Assembly (NCBI GenBank): GCA_046758465.1 | Contig: JBHIAG010000011.1 | Span: 1 to 38,789 of the forward strand | Direction: 5' to 3' | Length of the DNA stretch: 38,789 nucleotides | Source: JBHIAG01 sp046758465 | Lineage (GTDB): Bacteria > Acidobacteriota > Terriglobia > Acidiferrales > 2-02-FULL-67-57 | Part shown: positions 16,099-23,880 of the stretch, one piece after another | Layout: each line of letters opens with the position of its first letter | Numbering within the stretch: the stretch's first letter is position 1 | Program-made: the position numbers and the translations under genes | The notes under the pieces: generated by a model | The model's input: the letters and a program-made list of their open reading frames with translations, nothing else | Told to the model about the DNA's origin: nothing | The model's database searches: none

Positions 16099-17070
16099 TT
16101 AGCGGCTAGCGCGCGGGGCAAGTTCCGCAGGCAGGGTGAAGCGGACGTCTTCCGGGATCAACTCAACTTCTTCCACATGCGTGAAGCCGAGCTGACGCAA
16201 CCGCTCGCTGACGCGGTCCACCAGGATTTCAGGCGCCGAGGCGCCAGCGCTCAGCGCCACGCGGCTCACACCAGCCAGCCAGGCGGGCTCGATGGCCTGC
16301 TCGTTTTCGATCAGGCGGGCGCGCGCGCCCACCCGTTCGGCGACTTCCACCAAGCGGTTCGAGTTGGCACTGTTCTTTGACCCCACAACCAACACCAGTT
16401 CCACACGCTGGCCGGCGTTTTCTACCGCCTCCTGGCGGTTTTGTGTCGCGTAGCAGATGTCGGCGGCCGGCGGTCCCTTGATGGCCGGGAAGCGCTGCCG
16501 GAGGCGGTCAATGACGGTTTGGGTGTCGTACTGGCTCAGTGTGGTCTGCGTGAGATAGGCAACGCGGTTGGGATCGGGCACCTGGACTACTTCGGCTTCC
16601 TCGACGTTGGAGACCACCTGCGTCACCTGCGGGGCTTCACCTGAGGTGCCTTCGAGTTCGTCGTGGTCGTGGTCGCCGATGAGCAGGATGGAGTAGCCCT
16701 CGCGGGCAAACTTGATGGCTTCCAGGTGCACTTTGGTGACGAGCGGGCAGGTGGCATCAATGACCCGCAACTGGCGCGCTGTGGCCCGCTGCCGCACCTG
16801 CGGCGAGATGCCGTGGGCGCTGAAGATCAGCCGCCCGCCCACCGGCACGTCCTCGAGCGTGTCGACGAAAATCGCCCCCTGGGCCCTCAAATCCTCCACC
16901 ACGTAGCGGTTGTGCACAATCTCGTGCAGGACGTAGATGGGAGGGCCGTAGGCCGCGAGCGCCAGCTCAACGATTTCAATCGCCCGTACCACTCCCGCAC
17001 AAAAGCCACGTGGGCGAATGCGGTAGAGCGTCTTCGTTGCTAGTCCGGTTTTGATGCCCACTGCGTTCAC
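16099..17070 (-). CDS. ispH: 4-hydroxy-3-methylbut-2-enyl diphosphate reductase
   Basis: IspH (LytB) performs the last step of the MEP isoprenoid pathway, reducing HMBPP to IPP and DMAPP with a 4Fe-4S cluster. The 323-aa protein has the three cluster cysteines C24 (RGFCAGV), C108 (DATCPLV) and C206 (ICYATQNRQ), and the substrate-binding histidines H53 (HEIVHN) and H86 (SAHGI). It also has the acidic-Thr loop ELEGTSGE and a C-terminal SAGASAPE segment. The length is normal. The GTG at 17070 follows AAAGGCGG. The gene is convergent with the phosphatidyltransferase at 14733-16040 and appears monocistronic. Confidence 0.97.
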   Translation of the reverse strand: MNAVGIKTGLATKTLYRIRPRGFCAGVVRAIEIVELALAAYGPPIYVLHEIVHNRYVVEDLRAQGAIFVDTLEDVPVGGRLIFSAHGISPQVRQRATARQLRVIDATCPLVTKVHLEAIKFAREGYSILLIGDHDHDELEGTSGEAPQVTQVVSNVEEAEVVQVPDPNRVAYLTQTTLSQYDTQTVIDRLRQRFPAIKGPPAADICYATQNRQEAVENAGQRVELVLVVGSKNSANSNRLVEVAERVGARARLIENEQAIEPAWLAGVSRVALSAGASAPEILVDRVSERLRQLGFTHVEEVELIPEDVRFTLPAELAPRASR

Positions 17071-17141
17071 AACCGCCTTTATCCTAGCCTAACCGGAAGC
17101 TTCCTGCACGCAGCTTCTCGCGCGGGGCGCCTGCCCCGCCT

Positions 17142-17190
17142 GGGTAGGGCAAGGCCTTGCTTGTCCTGAGCCTGTCGAAGGGGGCCTTGC
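17142..17190. repeat. Dispersed intergenic repeat, CCTGTCGAAG type, copy 1
   Basis: The stretch reads GGGTAGGGCAAGG, CCTTGCTTGTCCTGA and GCCTGTCGAAGGGG in succession. The first 26 or so bases recur almost exactly at 18287-18315, and the CTGTCGAAG part recurs near 33332. Such short repeats are scattered between genes in many bacterial genomes. Confidence 0.65.
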
Positions 17191-17232
17191 CGCACACCAG
17201 GCGAGACATGCTGATTTCTTCCTCCCTGCCGT

Positions 17233-17775
17233 TCACTCCTGCGTCTCCTCCGGCGGCCACCCGTAAATTTCCCGCACCCGCCGACGCAGCCACCGCTGGC
17301 GAGCTTCCCGCTCTTCCGGTGTCATGTCCTCCAGGCGTTTTTTCGGCTCCGGAGGCGGCGGAAGATTCGCGAGCAAGTGCACCAGATAGCCAATCGCATA
17401 GGCAATCCCCGGACCCATCGGCCCCTTCTCCAGCCGCGCCAGCGTCCGGGCCAGCAGCGGGCGCAGTTCAAGTGGGTTTAGGTATTGCAGCTCGCTCAAC
17501 GCCACAAACTCAAACCCGCTCTCTTCCTCCGGCGTGCCAGCGCGCTGCTTGTTCCGCGCGGAGGTGCGGCAGCGGGCCCGCACGCGCGCCTCCGTTGCCC
17601 TCGGGTCGTGCCAGAAGCAGAACTCCGACCCCTGCCAGCGCACACCGCGGCAGCGCCGCCCAGCCGCCAACAGATGGTGGCAGCGCTCCTCATCGGCCAG
17701 TCCCGCCAGCCTGCCTTGGCGGGCTTGCTCGATCGAAGGGGCTTGCTCTTCTCTCATTGGCCTCCGATCACCCAT
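17233..17775 (-). CDS. Small protein with a Cys/His zinc-knuckle-like motif
   Basis: A 180-aa protein starting at the ATG at 17775, which is preceded by AAGGAGG at ideal spacing. A longer reading to 17835 is less likely. Residues about 32-60 hold C-H-H, then C, then FCFWHDPR, a C-x9-C-x9-C-x2-H arrangement likely to bind zinc. The central part (about 85-150) is helical and Leu-rich, followed by PPPPEPKK and a charged helix ending EIYGWPPEE. No enzymatic motif is visible. Proteins with this Cys/His start are often annotated as hypothetical in Acidobacteria; function unknown. Confidence 0.75.
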   Translation of the reverse strand: MGDRRPMREEQAPSIEQARQGRLAGLADEERCHHLLAAGRRCRGVRWQGSEFCFWHDPRATEARVRARCRTSARNKQRAGTPEEESGFEFVALSELQYLNPLELRPLLARTLARLEKGPMGPGIAYAIGYLVHLLANLPPPPEPKKRLEDMTPEEREARQRWLRRRVREIYGWPPEETQE

Positions 17776-17895
17776 CCGGTCCTCCTTTAGTTTTGTCGCA
17801 GCCCAGCGAAGCGCCCGTCTTCCCAGCGGGGCCACCTCAGCCTGTTTTCTGTTTTCCCTTTTCGAGTTTTGGTCTCCTCAGTCGCACCCCAGAGG

Positions 17896-17930
17896 TCACG
17901 GGGCACGAATCACGGGTCACGAGTCACGGG
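17896..17930. repeat. Five tandem heptamers (TCACGGG-like)
   Basis: Contiguous units TCACGGG, GCACGAA, TCACGGG, TCACGAG and TCACGGG lie 120-155 nt upstream of the zinc-knuckle gene ATG. The unit length is strictly 7 bp. Confidence 0.75.
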
Positions 17931-18154
17931 ATTGATCTCCCCCCCGGGGGGGTGCATAAAATGCCTAAGTGTATGAAAATCCAGCCTTTTTGTCCCACGC
18001 CCATCCTCGCTCGAATCCTCTAAATCCATGTTTATCCATACCCCTTTTTTATCGAACGCTTCCCGGTTTACAGCCCATTCCTACAACTCCCCAGGCACGA
18101 GTTACCTTACGCGCCGCTTCCCTCTTACCGTATTGCCCTCTTGCTTGTCTAATA

Positions 18155-18226
18155 ACCATGAACACCGTGAACACGGTGAACTTCCTGAACACGATGAGCA
18201 CGATGAGAATGATGAACATTTTGAGA
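18155..18226. repeat. Eight tandem nonamers, NNNNTGARN type
   Basis: Eight contiguous 9-bp units: ACCATGAAC, ACCGTGAAC, ACGGTGAAC, TTCCTGAAC, ACGATGAGC, ACGATGAGA, ATGATGAAC and ATTTTGAGA. TGA is invariant at positions 5-7. The array ends 4 nt before a perfect palindrome (18231-18245). In one frame it would encode a His/Glu-rich peptide, but there is no sign of a gene. Confidence 0.75.
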
Positions 18227-18230
18227 ACCC

Positions 18231-18245
18231 TTCCCAAAATGGGAA
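18231..18245. promoter_or_regulatory. Palindrome TTCCCA-AAA-TGGGAA resembling the regulator sites
   Basis: A perfect inverted repeat with 6-bp arms and an AAA spacer. It has the same CCA-AAA-TGG core as the sites flanking the NtrC-type regulator gene about 9 kb away. On the plus strand, GGGAACCCCGCCCGCT (18241-18256) has sigma-54 GG-N10-GC spacing but a weak -12 box. No plus-strand gene follows closely. The rest of 17836-18423 shows only repeats and no credible gene. Confidence 0.45.
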
Positions 18246-18286
18246 CCCCGCCCGCTGCCCCTTTCAACGAAACCATCTGTTTTGTG

Positions 18287-18340
18287 CGGGTAGGGCAGGG
18301 GCTTGCTTGTCCTGACCCCCGAAGCTTCGGGGCCGAAGAG
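18287..18340. repeat. Dispersed intergenic repeat, copy 2
   Basis: It shares GGGTAGGGCAxGGxCTTGC and TTGTCCTGA with copy 1 (17142-17190). It also contains CCCCGAAGCTTCGGG, a palindrome-bearing block that recurs at about 33341-33355. Confidence 0.65.
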
Positions 18341-18423
18341 TCCCCTGCCGCTTTTCTATTTCCGAGTTTCGCAGTGGAAAGAAAGACGTGAACTCAAAGG
18401 GGCTACCGGGCCAAGCCTTCCAT

Positions 18424-18723
18424 TCAAAGCAGCACAACCGACTGCAGGGTAGGAATCTCAAAGCGCTTGCGACAGCGGGGATTCTGGCACACCAGCAGGT
18501 CTTCGGTGCGCACCATGTAGGAACGGGCCTTGGCGAAGCGCTGCTGGTCCTCTTGACTCAGGCGGCCCTCCGAGCGCGCCTTCTTTTGGCGCACCAGCCA
18601 GCCGACTTGATAGCTAGCGCTCTGCCGGCAGAAAGGACAGACGAACTGAGCGGGTTTGGTTTCGCGGCGCTCGTCGTAGAAGCGGCGCTCGTCAGCTTGC
18701 CCTGAGCTCGGCCGAGGGCTCAT
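18424..18723 (-). CDS. Small zinc-ribbon-like protein
   Basis: A 99-aa protein with two cysteine pairs, VCPFC (about 28-32) and CQNPRC (about 79-84), a likely four-Cys zinc ribbon split by a basic helical insertion (RQKKARSEGRLSQEDQQRF). The first 12 codons (MSPRPSSGQADE) coincide with a dispersed repeat sequence, CTTGCCCTGAGCTC and neighbours, at about 18694-18718. No in-frame ATG, GTG or TTG occurs between 18723 and the first Cys pair, so this start is kept. Function unknown. Confidence 0.65.
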   Translation of the reverse strand: MSPRPSSGQADERRFYDERRETKPAQFVCPFCRQSASYQVGWLVRQKKARSEGRLSQEDQQRFAKARSYMVRTEDLLVCQNPRCRKRFEIPTLQSVVLL

Positions 18724-18822
18724 TGCCTACATTCTAGCTCCCTGCACAGAAAATACAATACCACCGGTCAGGTTGACCCGACCGCGGGCTTCGCTTAGAG
18801 TCGCCTCCGACACAGCGGACCG

Positions 18823-19077
18823 ATGCCTGCCCCCGCATCACCCTTCAAAATTCTGCCCGCAGTTGCGACCGCACTCGCACAGGGCCAAGCTGGGTGGGCG
18901 CACGCGATGCGCCAGGCCGCCGCGCAAAGCGTCCAGGGTCCGCGGCGCACGCCCTTTTTGCTCGATGCCCTGCACCGGCTGAGCGGCGGTGCCACCCTGC
19001 GGGCGAACCAAGCACTGCTCGTCGCCAATGCGCGCTTGGCAGCGCAACGCGCCGCTGCCTGTCAGTGTCAGAGGTAG
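18823..19077 (+). CDS. Possible small gene of unknown function
   Basis: An 84-aa Ala-rich frame in the otherwise empty stretch 18724-19179. The ending ATLRANQALLVANARLAAQR is amphipathic and looks protein-like, and the frame ends naturally at 19077. There is no clear ribosome binding site and I recognise no family, so it may be a remnant. The rest of the stretch shows no other credible gene. Confidence 0.3.
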   Translation: MPAPASPFKILPAVATALAQGQAGWAHAMRQAAAQSVQGPRRTPFLLDALHRLSGGATLRANQALLVANARLAAQRAAACQCQR

Positions 19078-19179
19078 CCGCGGGGGAAAAACTGCTGGCG
19101 GCCGCAGGAAACGTCGAGGAGCATTCTGCCGCGAGCCGTAGCATAATAGAGAACGGAAGTCCGAAGAAAAAGGGCCGCC

Positions 19180-20163
19180 ATGCCCGCTAACCTCACGCCG
19201 GAATACCTGGACGCCGAAGAACTCTTCAAGCAGGCCAAGACCACGGCGGAGAAGATCGCCGCGGTCGAAGAGATGCTGCGCACCATCCCCAAGCATAAGG
19301 GGACGGAGAAGATGCAGGCGGACCTGAAGCGGCGGCTCTCGAAGCTCCGCCGTGAGACACACAAGAAAGGGGGGACGAAGACTGCGCCACCGGTCTATTA
19401 CGTCTCACGGGAAGGCGCGGGACAGGTGGCACTGGTGGGCCCGCCGAACACGGGAAAATCAGCGCTGCTGGCACAGCTCACGCGCGCGACCCCCGCCATA
19501 GCCGACTATCCCTTCACCACGCGCTTGCCGCAGCCCGGTATGATGGGGTTCGAAAACATCCAAATTCAATTGGTCGACCTCCCCCCGCTGCACGCCGCGT
19601 TTGGCGAAACCTGGGTGCCCCAGGCGATCCGCAACACCGACGTGGCGCTCTTGGTGGTCGATCTGGGCGCGCCGGACGTGCTCGAGCAGGTCACCGACAC
19701 GTTGGCGCTTCTGGAAAACGCAAAGGTCGTGCTCGGAGCCGGCACGGAACCGCTGGGACTGGGGTTCGTCCGCAAGCCCACCCTGCTGCTCGGCACCAAG
19801 CTTGACCTGCCGGGCACGCACGACACCTGGGCCGTGCTACGCGAACTCTGGCACGCGCGTTTCTTGCCGCACGCGCTTTCCGTCGTGACGGGCGAGGGGG
19901 TGGAAGAATTTCGCCGCGCGGTGTTTGACCTGCTCGCCATTGTACGCGTCTACACCAAAGCGCCGGGCAAGAAGCCCGACCGGACGGCGCCGTTCGTGCT
20001 GCCGCGCGGTGCGACCATCCGCGACGTCGCCGAGCGCGTCCATAAGGACTTCGGGGCGCACCTCAAGTTCGCACGTGTGTGGGGCCAGGACAAGTTCGAT
20101 GGGCAAATGGTACAGCGCGACTACGTGGTCGAGGACAACGACGTCGTCGAATTTCACCTATGA
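19180..20163 (+). CDS. DRG/Obg-like GTPase with C-terminal TGS domain
   Basis: A 327-aa GTPase of the developmentally regulated GTP-binding (DRG)/Obg class. A helical N-terminus (about 7-60) precedes the G domain: G1 GPPNTGKS (87-94), a switch region with YPFTT (110-114), G3 DLPP (133-136), G4 TKLD (206-209; NKxD is more usual) and G5-like VTGEG. The C-terminal TGS domain (about 254-327) ends in the standard DYVVEDNDVVEFHL. Such proteins associate with ribosomes or RNA; the cellular role in bacteria is not settled. The ATG at 19180 follows AAGGGCCGCC. G3 lacks the usual Gly (DxxG), an uncommon feature. Confidence 0.88.
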   Translation: MPANLTPEYLDAEELFKQAKTTAEKIAAVEEMLRTIPKHKGTEKMQADLKRRLSKLRRETHKKGGTKTAPPVYYVSREGAGQVALVGPPNTGKSALLAQLTRATPAIADYPFTTRLPQPGMMGFENIQIQLVDLPPLHAAFGETWVPQAIRNTDVALLVVDLGAPDVLEQVTDTLALLENAKVVLGAGTEPLGLGFVRKPTLLLGTKLDLPGTHDTWAVLRELWHARFLPHALSVVTGEGVEEFRRAVFDLLAIVRVYTKAPGKKPDRTAPFVLPRGATIRDVAERVHKDFGAHLKFARVWGQDKFDGQMVQRDYVVEDNDVVEFHL

Positions 20164-20365
20164 CAGTGCCGGGCAGCCCGCGCCACCTGTTTTTGGCGGC
20201 TCCGCGGCGCGGCTGGTTTTCGCCCGCGGGCATCGCCCAGAGAAGCAGATGGGAAGCGAAAATATTCGTTTCATGGTAAGCTCTTGCAAGATATGGGGTT
20301 GAATTCGCTTTTTCTTTTCTCAAGGAAGAGTTCCCGCGCTGCGGGCAATTGAGCGGAAATAGGCA

Positions 20366-22735
20366 TTGAACCCACGCAACGCCAACCCGGGACAACAAAC
20401 CTCGCACCCAGCGCCTTCCACCTCCGGCACCTTCTGGCGGGTTGAAGGCAGCCTGCTGAACCTCAGCGCCGTGCGCCCGGTGGCCTTCTTCGCCTCCAAT
20501 GCCCAGAGTTTCTCCGAACGATGGATACGGCGCGGCGGGCTGGGGCTGCTGGCTCTCGTCCGGCCCCTCCTCTATGCCACCCACCGCGTCTTCGCCACCC
20601 GCGTGCTTCATACCGTGCTGCGCCGGGTCAGCCGGGACCGCCTCGACCTGCTCGGCGAGGAATACTTTCACTATGTCCTCAAGCCGCGGCTCAAGCGGCG
20701 CGGCATCGAGAAGCTCAAGGAGTACCTGGCCACCGACGGCACGGTGATTTTGGTGAGTCAGGGCCTCGATCATGTCATGCGACCGCTGGCGGAGTTTCTG
20801 GGCGTCGAGCGGCTCGTGGCCAACCGCTTGGAATTCCGCCATGGCTTCGCCACCGGGCGTCTTCTGGAGCCGGTCATCCGTCCCCGCGGCGGACTCGCCC
20901 GGTTTGCCAGCCACAGTCCTGATGGAAGGATTTCGTCTGACCAGTTATGCCGGGACCTCGGGTTCCCGCATCGGCCGGACATCTTGACGGCGGCGATCAT
21001 CCCCGCCAAAAGGCAGCAACCAAAAAAATTTCGTCCCATTGTCCTTTTCAAGCCTTCCCAGAAGCTCAACCGACTTTCGGTTCGGGAGTCTTTGGCGGGA
21101 AAACAGGTTCTCCTCATCGGTGTTACCGGATTCATCGGAAAGATCTGGCTGGGGAAGCTGCTCAGCGACCTCCCCGAGATTGGCAGGTTCTATCTCTTGA
21201 TCCGCCGGCAGGGGGCAAACACGGCCCAGCGGCGCTTCCAAAAAATCGTGGAGGAATCCCCGGTCTTCGACGGCTTCCGCGAGCGCTATGGCAACGACCT
21301 CGCCGGGTTTCTGCATGAGCGGGCCGAGGTTGTCGAAGGTGATGTCACCCAACCCGGCCTGGGCATCGAACCCGCCACCCGGGCCCGGCTGGCCCGCACA
21401 CTCGCTCTCATCGTCAACAGTTCCGGCCTGACGGATTTTAACCCCGACTTGCGCCAAGCCCTGGCCACGAACATCGATGCTACGCTGCACGTTCTCGACT
21501 TCCTCCGACAATGTGACCACGCAGGCCTGCTGCACCTTTCCACCTGTTACGTCGTCGGTGCCCGCGATGGGCGGGTTAGCGAGGAATTTCTTGCCAACTA
21601 CACACCGGCTCACAGGGCGGGCTTCGACGCCGAGCGCGAACGGCAGGCGCTGCACGCGTTGGTCAAAGACGCGGTAGCACGTTCGGAGAGCTCTGAGCTG
21701 ACCGCAGAACTACGCCGGGAGGCCCTGAAGAGAATCCCGAGCGACAAGGGGCTTTCCGATTCGGAGTTGGAGACTCACATCCGCCGCTACCGCAGCCGCT
21801 GGCTGCGCAACCATCTCACGGAGGCCGCCACCCGGCGGGCGAAGGAATTGGGTTGGCCCAATACCTACACCTTCACCAAAAGCCTGGCCGAGTCGCTCAT
21901 CGAAAAGTATGGCGCTGACCTCCCGGTAGCGCTGGTGCGGCCCTCCATCGTCGAAACCTCCCTCCAAGAGCCGTTCCGCGGCTGGACCGAAGGGATCAAT
22001 ACCTCGGCGCCTCTCTCCTACCTGCTGGGAACCTATTTCCGGCAGCTCCCCAGCAACGAACGCAAGTGCCTGGACCTGATTCCGGTAGACTTGGTGTGTC
22101 GCGGTCTGACCTTAGTGGCGGCCGCCCTCGTGCAGCGCTGTCACGAGCGTGTCTACCAATTGGCCACCTCAGCCACCAACCCCTGTGACATGCGCCGCTC
22201 CATCGAACTGACCAGTTTGGCCCACCGCAAGCACTACCGCGCCCAAGAAGGCCTCGAACACTGGCTGCGGTACAGATTCGATTCCATACCGGTGTCCAAA
22301 ACGCGCTATCAGAAATTTTCGGCGCCGGGCCAGAAGGCTATCGTACGGCTGCTGAAGCACATCATTTCCCCGCTGCCCGTTGTGCGCTCGCGCTTGGAGC
22401 GGAGAGAACGCAAGCTGGAACGCATGGAAAAGCTCATCGAGCTCTACGAACCCTTCATCCTCCACAATGAGCACGTGTTTGAGGCGGAGAACATCGAGTG
22501 GCTGTCCCAGGCGCTGCCCTCCGAGGAAACTGACGCCTTCGGCTACGACGCCCGGTCTTTTGACTGGTGGGACTATTGGATCAACATCCACGTCCCGGCA
22601 TTGCGGAAATGGGTCTATCCGCTGATCGAGGGACGTCCCCTGGAGTACCGACCCCGCCACAGTGTTCCTCTCGCAGTGCCTTCACCCACCAGCCCCGCGC
22701 AACGCAACGCGGCTGCCCCGGCGACACGACCCTAG
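20366..22735 (+). CDS. Pseudo-HAD/fatty acyl reductase (FAR) fusion
   Basis: A 789-aa fusion. The N-terminal part (about 21-235) follows the HAD-IB fold layout seen with lipid acyltransferases, but the nucleophile motif DxDGT reads RVEGS (25-29), so it cannot be a standard phosphatase. The remainder (about 243-760) is a fatty acyl-CoA/ACP reductase: NAD(P)-binding GVTGFIG (252-258), active-site Y501-x3-K505 (YTFTK), and a C-terminal FAR 'sterile' domain ending LYEPFILHNEHVFEAENI. The likely reaction is NADPH-dependent reduction of an acyl thioester to a fatty aldehyde or alcohol. The only start that includes the conserved N-terminus is TTG at 20366, with a weak AGG upstream. It opens the plus-strand lipid gene cluster, 11 nt before the next gene. 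Confidence 0.85.
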   Translation: MNPRNANPGQQTSHPAPSTSGTFWRVEGSLLNLSAVRPVAFFASNAQSFSERWIRRGGLGLLALVRPLLYATHRVFATRVLHTVLRRVSRDRLDLLGEEYFHYVLKPRLKRRGIEKLKEYLATDGTVILVSQGLDHVMRPLAEFLGVERLVANRLEFRHGFATGRLLEPVIRPRGGLARFASHSPDGRISSDQLCRDLGFPHRPDILTAAIIPAKRQQPKKFRPIVLFKPSQKLNRLSVRESLAGKQVLLIGVTGFIGKIWLGKLLSDLPEIGRFYLLIRRQGANTAQRRFQKIVEESPVFDGFRERYGNDLAGFLHERAEVVEGDVTQPGLGIEPATRARLARTLALIVNSSGLTDFNPDLRQALATNIDATLHVLDFLRQCDHAGLLHLSTCYVVGARDGRVSEEFLANYTPAHRAGFDAERERQALHALVKDAVARSESSELTAELRREALKRIPSDKGLSDSELETHIRRYRSRWLRNHLTEAATRRAKELGWPNTYTFTKSLAESLIEKYGADLPVALVRPSIVETSLQEPFRGWTEGINTSAPLSYLLGTYFRQLPSNERKCLDLIPVDLVCRGLTLVAAALVQRCHERVYQLATSATNPCDMRRSIELTSLAHRKHYRAQEGLEHWLRYRFDSIPVSKTRYQKFSAPGQKAIVRLLKHIISPLPVVRSRLERRERKLERMEKLIELYEPFILHNEHVFEAENIEWLSQALPSEETDAFGYDARSFDWWDYWINIHVPALRKWVYPLIEGRPLEYRPRHSVPLAVPSPTSPAQRNAAAPATRP

Positions 22736-22746
22736 GAACGAGACGC

Positions 22747-23880
22747 ATGGCCATCTTCCTGACCGGCTCCACCGGCTATATTGGCGCCCACATCGTGGCG
22801 GGCCTGTTGGACGCTCACCCCGATCGCCTCAACCTCCTCATCCGCGCCAAGAACCACCACGAGGCTGAGGTGCGTTTGTGGCGTGCCCTGCAACTGCACA
22901 TGGATTTCCCGCGCTTCCACCACTTCCTCAAGTCGCGCATCAACCCCTTTCTGGGCGACCTGACCGATGCCCGGCTCGGCTTGTCCGAAGACGACTACCG
23001 GCGTCTGGTGCGCTCGACCGACTCCCTCATCCACTGTGCCGCTTCCCTCAACCGCAAGTCCGAAAAGAGCTGCCTCAACGTAAACCTGCGGGGCACGCTG
23101 GAAGTCATCAAGCTGGCCACCGCGGCCCGCGATGACCACGGCCTGCGTCGCTTCAGCCATGTGAGCACCGTCGCCGTGGCCGGTCACCGCCACCACGAAC
23201 TGGTCCGCGAGGACGAAGCCATTGACTGGAACCGCTCTGACTACGACCCGTACGCCCGCACCAAAAAATTCTGCGAGCACATGATTCGGGAACTCCTTCC
23301 CGAGGTTCCCCGCACGATCTTCCGGCCCAGCATCGTGTTGGGCGACAGCCGCCGCCCCGAAACCACTCAGTTTGATCTGGTGCGGGCCTTCGTCTTCCTG
23401 GCCGGCCTCCCGGTCCTGCCATTCCGCCCCGATGACTGGATTGACATCGTCCCCGTTGACTTCGTAGCCGATGCCATCGTGACCCTGCATCAGAAAGAGA
23501 AGCCCGCCTATGATACCTACCACCTGTCCTCGGGCACGGGATCACAAACGTTTCGGGAACTGACCGACTCCCTGGTAGCAACCCAGAAGAAGCGCAAGCC
23601 CCTCTTTCTGCCCGGCCTGGAACGCCCGTTCACCTGGGGGGTCAACGCGCTGGCGAACTGGGGGGGCTCGCTTGGCTACAGCACCTCCCTGCTCAAGGTG
23701 TTCCTGCCCTACCTAGTCTGGAATACGGTCTTCGACAATACCCGGGTAGTCTCAGAACTGGGGCGCACCCCCACCCCCTTTTCTGAATATAGCTATCCAC
23801 TGCTGAAGTTCAGCCGAGAGAACCGTTTTACCTATAACTATCAGGAGTGGCCCAGCACCGCGGGAGGATTCATCGGATGA
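22747..23880 (+). CDS. Thioester-reductase-like SDR (second NAD_binding_4 protein)
   Basis: A 377-aa extended short-chain dehydrogenase. The ATG at 22747 is preferred to longer readings because it begins directly with the Rossmann strand (MAIFLTGSTGYIGAH; GxxGYxG at 7-13) and AGGAACGAG lies upstream. S140 (SHVSTVAVAG) and Y169-x3-K173 (YARTK) complete the active site. It has the NAD_binding_4 signature IDIVPVDFVADAI. Family members reduce carrier-bound or CoA acyl thioesters, but others act as sterol or sugar dehydrogenases. Its stop overlaps the next ATG (ATGA), so the two are translationally coupled. With the upstream FAR this makes two reductases in tandem. Confidence 0.85.
   Translation: MAIFLTGSTGYIGAHIVAGLLDAHPDRLNLLIRAKNHHEAEVRLWRALQLHMDFPRFHHFLKSRINPFLGDLTDARLGLSEDDYRRLVRSTDSLIHCAASLNRKSEKSCLNVNLRGTLEVIKLATAARDDHGLRRFSHVSTVAVAGHRHHELVREDEAIDWNRSDYDPYARTKKFCEHMIRELLPEVPRTIFRPSIVLGDSRRPETTQFDLVRAFVFLAGLPVLPFRPDDWIDIVPVDFVADAIVTLHQKEKPAYDTYHLSSGTGSQTFRELTDSLVATQKKRKPLFLPGLERPFTWGVNALANWGGSLGYSTSLLKVFLPYLVWNTVFDNTRVVSELGRTPTPFSEYSYPLLKFSRENRFTYNYQEWPSTAGGFIG

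Noticed and set aside
17896..18226. Possible CRISPR array
   Set aside because: Units are 7 and 9 bp in direct tandem without spacers and no cas genes are present.
18028..18315. His/Glu-rich 95-aa frame
   Set aside because: Its unusual composition comes from translating the tandem nonamers; no RBS or conserved feature.
20164..20365. Promoter for the lipid cluster
   Set aside because: The spacer has AT-rich patches (around 20260 and 20320) but no convincing -35/-10 or -24/-12 pair and no CCA-N3-TGG site.
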